From assembly GCA_019236485.1 (NCBI GenBank), contig JAFAIY010000381.1:1-10973 (forward strand): 10,973 bases of DNA, written 5' to 3'. Shown piece after piece: positions 6,197-10,973 of this stretch (position 1 is the stretch's first letter; each line of letters starts with the position of its first letter). This DNA comes from Comamonas sp. GTDB taxonomy: Bacteria; Pseudomonadota; Gammaproteobacteria; Burkholderiales; Burkholderiaceae_C. The notes under the pieces are model-generated. The model ran no database searches, had not been told where the DNA came from, and saw only the letters and a list, made by a program, of their open reading frames with translations. Both the position numbers and the translations under genes were made by a program.

Positions 6197-6859
6197 CTAT
6201 TTCTGCCCCAGGCGGAAGTGGGGCTGGGTCACGGTCTGCACCTCGCCGTCGAGGCTGCCTATGTATTTGGCCAGCTGCCGCAGCTCGTCGTTGTTGAACT
6301 GCTTGGCAATCCCCGCCATCACGCCGTTGCTGCGGCCGACTATGGGATTGCCCTCGGTCTTATAGGACTGCAGGGCCCGGAACACATAGTCCGAGTACTG
6401 GCCCGCGACCTTGGGGTAGGACGGATCTATGGGCTTGGCAAAGCCCTCGCCATGGCAGGAGAAGCAAGCGCCTTTTTGCAGCAGGACCGTCACCGCCGCA
6501 CCGGCCTCCTTGGGCGCGCCGTCCTTGGCCTTGCCGCGGCCCGCATAGAAGGCCGCCACATCGGCCATGTCCTGATCGCTGAGCGAATCGGCAATGCCGC
6601 GCATGGTGGGATGCTTGCGCTCGCCTTTCTTGTAGGCATTCAGCGCGGAAACCATATAGGCCTCGTTCTGCCCGCCGATCATGGGCACTTTGTAGACCTC
6701 GGGAAAGCTGGCCTGATAGCCCTGAATGCCGTGGCAGCCTATGCACATGGCGATCTTGCCCTCGCCTGCCTTGGCATCTCCCTTGACGGCCTGGGCATTT
6801 GCCATGCCGGTCACTGATGCGACAACTGCTGCCAATATCGTGGTCCAGGTTTTTGTCAT
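6197..6859 (-). CDS. Diheme cytochrome c4-type protein
   Basis: This 220-residue exported cytochrome has a Sec signal peptide (residues 1 to about 24, ending ANAQA). Two cytochrome c domains follow, each with a heme-attachment site: CIGCH at 39-43 and CFSCH at 132-136. Probable axial methionines are Met86 (HPTMRGIA) and Met181 (NGVMAGIA), each in the usual place for its domain. The two-domain size and motifs match cytochrome c4 / c553, periplasmic electron carriers that pass electrons from the bc1 complex or dehydrogenases to terminal oxidases. The ATG at 6859 gives a proper signal peptide. A TTG at 6880 in the same frame would add seven residues (VKDCARK-like). GAAGGA lies about 13 bases before the chosen ATG, slightly far. 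The gene is divergent from the MoxR operon. Confidence 0.92.
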   Translation of the reverse strand: MTKTWTTILAAVVASVTGMANAQAVKGDAKAGEGKIAMCIGCHGIQGYQASFPEVYKVPMIGGQNEAYMVSALNAYKKGERKHPTMRGIADSLSDQDMADVAAFYAGRGKAKDGAPKEAGAAVTVLLQKGACFSCHGEGFAKPIDPSYPKVAGQYSDYVFRALQSYKTEGNPIVGRSNGVMAGIAKQFNNDELRQLAKYIGSLDGEVQTVTQPHFRLGQK

Positions 6860-6913
6860 TTTGCGCGCACAATCCTTCAAGAGTTCAGACGGGTGCTCGT
6901 TGCCTTGCTGCAG

Positions 6914-6928
6914 TGAAAATGATTATGG
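6914..6928. promoter_or_regulatory. Possible Fur-like box in the cytochrome c4 / moxR divergent region
   Basis: TGAAAATGATTATGG matches 11 of 14 fixed positions of the 7-1-7 Fur consensus (TGATAAT-N-ATTATCA). It also reads as two adjacent GATAAT-like hexamers (GAAAAT, GATTAT). It sits between the divergent cytochrome c4 and MoxR genes, 55 bases from the cytochrome start and 47 bases before the MoxR start. Iron control of a heme protein would make sense. A single near-match in an AT-rich spacer can arise by chance. Confidence 0.3.
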
Positions 6929-6974
6929 CAGTGAGAATCTGGCACGCTTATCAATACTTACGCTGATACCGCCC

Positions 6975-7829
6975 ATGAAGTTTCAAGGTTCCGACAATTA
7001 CGTGGCCACGCAGGATCTGATGCTGGCCGTCAACGCTGCCGCCACCCTGCAGCGCCCCCTGCTCATCAAGGGCGAGCCCGGCACCGGCAAGACCATGCTG
7101 GCCGAGGAAGTGGCCGCGGCGCTGGACATGCCGCTGCTGCAATGGCATATCAAGTCCACCACCAAGGCCCAGCAAGGCCTGTACGAATACGATGCCGTGA
7201 GCCGTCTGCGCGATTCGCAGCTCGCGGACATCGAAGGTTCGGAGCGCGTCAAGGACATCCACAACTACATCGTCAAGGGCGTGCTCTGGCAGGCCTTCAC
7301 GGCCGATGCGCCCGTGGTGCTGCTGATCGACGAAATCGACAAGGCCGACATCGAGTTTCCCAACGACTTGCTGCGCGAAATCGACCGCATGGAGTTCTAT
7401 TGCTACGAGACCCGCGAGATGGTGCGCGCCAAGCACCGGCCGCTGGTGTTCATCACCTCCAACAACGAGAAGGAGCTGCCCGACGCCTTTCTGCGCCGCT
7501 GCTTCTTCCACTACATCAAGTTCCCCGATGCGGAGACCATGCGCCAGATCGTGAACGTGCACTTCCCGAGGCTGCAGAGCGAGCTGGTGAACGCCGCCAT
7601 GAAGGTGTTCTACGACGTGCGCGGCCTGCCCGGACTCAAGAAGAAGCCTTCGACCAGCGAGCTGCTCGACTGGCTCAAGCTGCTGGTGGCCGAAGAGATT
7701 CCGGTCTCCTCGCTGCAGTCCGAAGAAGGCAAGGTCAGCGTGCCGCCGCTGGTGGGTGCCCTGCTCAAGAACGAGCAGGATATGAGCCTGTTCGAAAAGC
7801 TGGTTTTCATGAACCAGCGCAACCGATAA
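6975..7829 (+). CDS. MoxR-family AAA+ ATPase (CoxD-like)
   Basis: This 284-residue AAA+ ATPase has Walker A GEPGTGKT (33-40), Walker B LLIDEID (116-122, with Asp119 and Glu120), a sensor-1 Asn near FITSNN (159-164) and candidate arginine-finger residues in DAFLRRC (R174, R175). A C-terminal lid domain follows to residue 284. Its length and motifs fit the MoxR group, whose members pair with VWA-domain proteins and act as chaperones for enzyme maturation or cofactor insertion. CoxD with CoxE in carbon monoxide dehydrogenase maturation is the best known case. The VWA partner is present three genes downstream, at 8732. No carbon monoxide dehydrogenase or methanol dehydrogenase gene is in the window, so the client is unknown. 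The start MKFQGSDNYVAT fits the family. It lacks a clear ribosome-binding site, and starts further upstream would overlap the divergent cytochrome gene. Confidence 0.92.
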   Translation: MKFQGSDNYVATQDLMLAVNAAATLQRPLLIKGEPGTGKTMLAEEVAAALDMPLLQWHIKSTTKAQQGLYEYDAVSRLRDSQLADIEGSERVKDIHNYIVKGVLWQAFTADAPVVLLIDEIDKADIEFPNDLLREIDRMEFYCYETREMVRAKHRPLVFITSNNEKELPDAFLRRCFFHYIKFPDAETMRQIVNVHFPRLQSELVNAAMKVFYDVRGLPGLKKKPSTSELLDWLKLLVAEEIPVSSLQSEEGKVSVPPLVGALLKNEQDMSLFEKLVFMNQRNR

Positions 7830-7851
7830 GTTCAACATACGGGAGAGCGGC

Positions 7852-8088
7852 ATGAGCACCGCGCAACAACTGCTGCTGGAGGGCGGCTCCGATGCCCTGG
7901 GCTTTGTGGGCGGCGCCCTGCTGGGCTGGGGGGCCTCCCATGTGCTGGGCTTGGAGCTGTTCGCTCCGGACTACGGCGCGACCAGCCTGGCCGCCATCGC
8001 GCTGGTCGGCCTGGGCGGCGGGCTGGGCCTGCAGCTGGCCCGGCGCTGGCGCCAGGCACGCGTGGCCGCCGACGGCCGTTCCCGTTGA
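7852..8088 (+). CDS. Small two-helix membrane protein of unknown function
   Basis: This 78-residue protein matches no family that I recognise. Two glycine- and alanine-rich hydrophobic segments are visible, at about residues 13-33 (DALGFVGGALLGWGASHVLG) and 42-62 (TSLAAIALVGLGGGLGLQLA). A strongly basic tail follows (RRWRQAR). By the positive-inside rule, both ends should face the cytoplasm, with a short loop outside. The gene is real: GGGAGAG at 7840-7846 is an excellent ribosome-binding site five bases before the ATG. It lies 22 bases after moxR and 22 bases before the GNAT gene, so it is part of the operon. It could anchor the ATPase and VWA proteins at the membrane, but nothing in the sequence proves this. 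It is easily missed because of its size. Confidence 0.75.
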   Translation: MSTAQQLLLEGGSDALGFVGGALLGWGASHVLGLELFAPDYGATSLAAIALVGLGGGLGLQLARRWRQARVAADGRSR

Positions 8089-8110
8089 TCCTCAGAAACC
8101 GGAGTACGCC

Positions 8111-8713
8111 ATGGCCTTTGTAGAACCTGTCACCCTGCGCGACCGCGGCGTGCGGCTCGAGCCCCTGTCGCTGGAACATGAAGCCGGGCTTGCCGCGGCC
8201 GCCGCCGATGGCGAGCTGTGGAAGATACGCGTGACCTCGGTGCCCGAGCCCGAGGAGACGCGCAGCTATATAGAAACCGCGCTGCTGGGGCGCGAGCAGG
8301 GCCACCGCTTTGCGTTCGCCGTGCTCGACGACGACAGCGGCAAGGTGCTGGGCACCACCAGCTATCACGACATCGTGCCCGCGATCCGCCGCGTGGAAAT
8401 CGGCTACACCTGGTATGCGAAGAGCACTCAGCGCACCCATGTGAACACCTCGGCCAAGCTGCTGCTGCTGGCCCATGCTTTCGGCACCCTGGGCTGCCAT
8501 GTGGTGGGCTGGCGCACGGACAATTTCAACTTCGCGAGCCAGCGCGCCATCGAGCGCCTGGGCGCCAAGAAAGACGGCGTGATCCGCGGCCATGCGCTGC
8601 GCCGCGACGGCACGATACGCGACACGGTGATGTACAGCATGCGCAGCGGCGAATGGCCCGAGGCACGCGCCCAGCTGCTCTATCTTCTGGAGCAGCATGC
8701 GCAAGCCACATAA
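8111..8713 (+). CDS. GNAT-family N-acetyltransferase (RimJ/RimL-like)
   Basis: This 200-residue cytoplasmic acetyltransferase belongs to the RimJ/RimL group (COG1670 type). The order of motifs is typical. An N-terminal VRLEPLSLEHEAGL strand-helix unit is followed by VLGTTSYHDI and the VEIGYTWYAKSTQRTHVNTSAKLLLLAHAFG block, where acetyl-CoA binds. WRTDNFNFASQRAIERLGAKKDGVIRGH then leads to the RDTVMYSM strand at the end. These enzymes acetylate the amino group of proteins, amino acids or small molecules; the substrate here is unknown. The start at 8111 is supported by GGAG at 8101-8104 with six bases spacing, and the open frame upstream overlaps the small membrane protein in another frame. It sits between the ATPase gene and its VWA partner, and ends 18 bases before the latter. 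This is unusual for a MoxR-VWA pair and suggests shared expression. Confidence 0.9.
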   Translation: MAFVEPVTLRDRGVRLEPLSLEHEAGLAAAAADGELWKIRVTSVPEPEETRSYIETALLGREQGHRFAFAVLDDDSGKVLGTTSYHDIVPAIRRVEIGYTWYAKSTQRTHVNTSAKLLLLAHAFGTLGCHVVGWRTDNFNFASQRAIERLGAKKDGVIRGHALRRDGTIRDTVMYSMRSGEWPEARAQLLYLLEQHAQAT

Positions 8714-8731
8714 GCGCTGGAGACAGATTTG

Positions 8732-9919
8732 ATGCTGATCGATTTCTTCTACACCTTGCGCGCGGCCAAGCTGCCGGTGTCGGTCAAGGAGTTTCTGACC
8801 CTGCTCGAAGCGCTGCAGGCCGGCGTGGTCGGCCCCAAGAGCGAGGAGCGCTGGAGCCTGGATGATTTCTACCATCTGGGCCGCACCATCCTGGTCAAGG
8901 ATGAAAAGCATTTCGACAAGTACGACCGCGCTTTTGCCGCCTATTTCAAGGGCGTGGAAATGCTGGCCGATCTGACCAAGGAGATTCCGCAGGACTGGCT
9001 GCAGAAGCTGCTGGAGCGCGAGCTCAGCCCCGAGGACAAGGCCAAGATCGAGGCCATGGGCTGGGACGAGCTCATGGAGACGCTCAAGAAGCGCCTTGAG
9101 GAGCAGAAGGAACGCCACGAAGGCGGCAGCAAATGGATAGGCACGGGCGGCACCAGCCCCTTCGGCCATGGCGGCTACAACCCTGCGGGCATACGCATAG
9201 GCGGGCCGGGGCGCAACAAGAGCGCCGTCAAGGTCTGGGAGCAGCGCGCCTACCGCGACTACGACGATACCCAGGAACTGGGCACGCGCAATATCAAGGT
9301 CGCGCTGCGCCGCCTGCGCAAGTTCGCGCGCCAGGGCGGCGAGCTGGAACTGGACCTGCCCGACACCATACGCTCCACGGCGGCCAATGCCGGCTACCTC
9401 GACATCAAGATGATTCCCGAGCGCCACAACAACGTGAAGGTGCTGCTGCTGATGGATGTGGGCGGCACCATGGACGAGCATGTGCAGCGCGTGGAGGAGC
9501 TGTTCTCGGCCGTGAAGAGCGAGCTCAAGCATTTGGAGTTCTATTACTTCCACAACTGCGTCTACGACTTCATGTGGAAGAACAACCGGCGCCGCTTTGC
9601 CGAGAAGTTCCCGACCTGGGACATCATCCGCAAGTACAACAAGGACTACAAGCTGATCTTCGTGGGCGATGCGACCATGAGCCCCTACGAGATCCTGCAG
9701 CCCGGCGGCAGCGTCGAGTACATGAACGAGGAGCCGGGCGCCGAATGGCTGCAGCGCCTCACCCATGCTTTTCCCAAGTTCGCCTGGATCAACCCCGAGC
9801 CGCAAGGCGTCTGGCAGTACCGCCAGAGCATCAGCATCATCCAGCAGCTGATGGGCGACCGCATGTATCCGCTGTCCATCAAAGGCCTCGAGGACGCCAT
9901 GCGTATTCTGTCAAAATAG
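8732..9919 (+). CDS. VWA-domain protein, CoxE-like partner of the MoxR ATPase
   Basis: This 395-residue protein has a VWA domain of the CoxE type (COG3825-like) in its second half. The N-terminal region (1-128) is helical and highly charged. A conserved block with HEGGSKWIGTGG and TSPFGHGGYNP follows at 129-151, which I recognise as characteristic of this family. The VWA domain begins near residue 235. Its metal-binding MIDAS motif reads DVGGT (D242-T246) in place of the usual DxSxS, with a further Asp at 313 (FVGDATMSPYE) in the expected later position. Such proteins act with MoxR ATPases, with the VWA part probably holding the client or a metal. GGAGA at 8719-8723 supports the ATG at 8732; a TTG lies immediately before it. 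The stop is four bases from the predicted tamA start, so the two may be co-transcribed. Confidence 0.9.
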   Translation: MLIDFFYTLRAAKLPVSVKEFLTLLEALQAGVVGPKSEERWSLDDFYHLGRTILVKDEKHFDKYDRAFAAYFKGVEMLADLTKEIPQDWLQKLLERELSPEDKAKIEAMGWDELMETLKKRLEEQKERHEGGSKWIGTGGTSPFGHGGYNPAGIRIGGPGRNKSAVKVWEQRAYRDYDDTQELGTRNIKVALRRLRKFARQGGELELDLPDTIRSTAANAGYLDIKMIPERHNNVKVLLLMDVGGTMDEHVQRVEELFSAVKSELKHLEFYYFHNCVYDFMWKNNRRRFAEKFPTWDIIRKYNKDYKLIFVGDATMSPYEILQPGGSVEYMNEEPGAEWLQRLTHAFPKFAWINPEPQGVWQYRQSISIIQQLMGDRMYPLSIKGLEDAMRILSK

Positions 9920-9923
9920 GCCG

Positions 9924-10973
9924 ATGCCCAGGATTTATCCAATCAAGAAGCCGGCCATAGGGTCGGCTTTGTTTTTGGGAGCTGCCTTGCTGCTTAGCGG
10001 CTGCGGCGTTCTCTCGTCCAAGGACAAAGATGCCGAAGCCATGGGCATCGACACCAGCGGTCCGCCCGCCTTCTCGCTGGAAGTCGATGCGCCCAAGCAG
10101 GTGCGCGAGCTGCTGGAAAAACATCTGGAACTCAAGCGCTTCCGCTTCCAGCCCGATCTGCAGCGGCGCGAGCTCACGCGCCTGCTGGGCGCCACCGATG
10201 CCAATGTGCGCGAGCTGATAGGCACGCTGGGCTATTTCAGCCCCACGGTGACGGTGGAGCTCAGCGACACGCCCGAGGAAGACGCGGAAGCTCCGCGCAA
10301 GGTGGTGGTCAAGGTGGACCCGGGCCCGCCCACGCTCATCGAGGAATCCAAGGTCGGCTTCACGGGCCCCAATGCCGGGGACGATCTGGGCCTCTCGCAG
10401 CGCCTGAGTATCGAGGAGACCTGGCCGCTCAAGCCCGGCGCAACGTTCACGCAAAGCGCCTGGAGCGGGGCCAAGAACGGCGGCCTCAAGGAGCTGCAAA
10501 AGCGCCGCTACCCGCTGGCGCGCATAGACCACAGCCTGGCCGACATAGACGCCGACACCAACCGGGCCCGCGTCAACGTCAGCTACGACCCCGGTCCCGC
10601 CTATACCTTCGGGCCGCTGCAGATCGAGGGCGCCCAGCGCTACGACCCCGTGGGCACGGCGCGCATCGCGCGGCTACCCCAGGGCCAGGAATACGATCTG
10701 CAGGCCATGCTCGACGCCCAGCAGCGCCTGGTCGGCAGCGGCTATTACGACTCGGTCTTTCTCACGCTGGCCGATGCGCCGCAGCAGGCCCAGAGCGCCG
10801 CCGACGGCGACGCGCAGCGCCACGAGACGGCCGTCACCTCGCCCGTGATCGCCAAGGTGCGCGAGGCCAAGCTGCAGAAATGGGTGTTCGGCGTCGGCGC
10901 CAGCACCGACACCGGCGCACGCCTGTCCGTGGACCATATCTACAACAAGGTGCCGGGCCTGGACTGGCGCGCC
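9924..10973 (+). CDS. tamA: TamA/BamA-family outer-membrane assembly protein (partial, 5' end)
   Basis: The first 350 codons are present; the gene runs off the window edge. From about residue 45, the sequence fits POTRA repeats of the TamA type. The first (FSLEVDAPKQVRELLEKH ... FRFQPDLQRREL ... GYFSPTVTVEL) spans about 48-115, with two further repeats to about residue 300. The start of the C-terminal beta-barrel follows (KWVFGVGASTDTGARLSVDH, near 320-340). TamA is an Omp85-family protein that, with TamB, helps insert certain outer-membrane proteins and maintain the envelope. The N-terminus is unusual: MPRIYPIKKPAIGSALFLGAALLLSGC has a basic start, hydrophobic core and a lipobox (LSGC, Cys27) followed by Gly. 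This predicts a lipoprotein signal rather than an ordinary Sec signal. A terminator-like hairpin overlaps codons 9-18. No good ribosome-binding site precedes the ATG, so translation may be coupled to the VWA gene. Confidence 0.85.
   Translation, partial: MPRIYPIKKPAIGSALFLGAALLLSGCGVLSSKDKDAEAMGIDTSGPPAFSLEVDAPKQVRELLEKHLELKRFRFQPDLQRRELTRLLGATDANVRELIGTLGYFSPTVTVELSDTPEEDAEAPRKVVVKVDPGPPTLIEESKVGFTGPNAGDDLGLSQRLSIEETWPLKPGATFTQSAWSGAKNGGLKELQKRRYPLARIDHSLADIDADTNRARVNVSYDPGPAYTFGPLQIEGAQRYDPVGTARIARLPQGQEYDLQAMLDAQQRLVGSGYYDSVFLTLADAPQQAQSAADGDAQRHETAVTSPVIAKVREAKLQKWVFGVGASTDTGARLSVDHIYNKVPGLDWRA
9948..9976 (+). terminator. Intrinsic-terminator-like hairpin overlapping the start of tamA
   Basis: AAGCCGGCC (9948-9956) pairs with GGTCGGCTT (9961-9969) around an ATAG tetraloop, with a single G-T wobble. 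It is followed by TTTGTTTTT (9968-9976). It lies 29 bases after the VWA stop codon, just where a terminator would be expected, yet also inside tamA codons 9-18 if tamA starts at 9924. It may act as an attenuator, with a ribosome on the short leader of tamA preventing hairpin formation. Otherwise, the true tamA start lies downstream. Confidence 0.6.

Noticed and set aside
6726..6974. Upstream start for the MoxR ATPase at 6726
   Set aside because: It would overlap the divergent cytochrome c4 gene and add over 80 residues not seen in MoxR proteins.
7832..9805. A 657-codon open frame on the minus strand opposite the small protein, GNAT and VWA genes
   Set aside because: It spans three well-supported genes on the other strand. 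Its product is a His/Ala/Leu-rich string with no recognisable domain, as expected from the GC-biased third positions of the real genes.

Overview
The window is a chromosomal stretch from a high-GC betaproteobacterium, most likely a member of the Comamonadaceae (Comamonas or Delftia type). The protein families point there: a DUF1841 protein, a DUF4148 secreted protein, a diheme cytochrome c4 next to a MoxR/CoxE-type ATPase and VWA pair, and a TamA-type outer-membrane protein. The codon use (strong G/C at third positions) agrees. It reads as ordinary housekeeping and accessory chromosome. I see no insertion sequence, phage gene, tRNA, rRNA, CRISPR array or attachment site, and no gap between genes longer than about 190 bases.

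Layout from left to right. The 3' end of a TrmL-like tRNA 2'-O-methyltransferase (2-157, +) is followed by a small exported DUF4148 protein (309-620, +) with a structured 5' leader and a strong intrinsic terminator. Two minus-strand genes follow: a MaoC-like hydratase (716-1180) and a LysE/RhtB exporter (1312-1944). Divergent from the exporter is a KefB/KefC-like cation:proton antiporter with an RCK domain (2133-4001, +). It ends three bases from the end of a convergent LysR regulator (4005-4892, -). That regulator is divergent from an atypical short-chain dehydrogenase (4998-5600, +), with a palindromic LysR-type operator candidate between them. A DUF1841 gene (5683-6132, +) and a cytochrome c4 gene (6197-6859, -) converge on a shared hairpin terminator.

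The right half is one co-directional block: MoxR-type AAA+ ATPase (6975-7829), a 78-residue two-helix membrane protein (7852-8088), a GNAT acetyltransferase (8111-8713), a CoxE-type VWA protein (8732-9919) and the start of a TamA/BamA-family protein (9924 to the window edge). ATPase and VWA partners of this kind generally act together as a remodelling or cofactor-insertion machine. The small membrane protein and the acetyltransferase lying between them are the least explained part of the window. The junction into tamA is also odd: a nearly perfect intrinsic terminator overlaps the first codons of tamA, whose predicted product begins with a lipoprotein signal.

Functions were assigned from remembered family motifs and lengths. 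No database search was run, and promoters could not be called with confidence.
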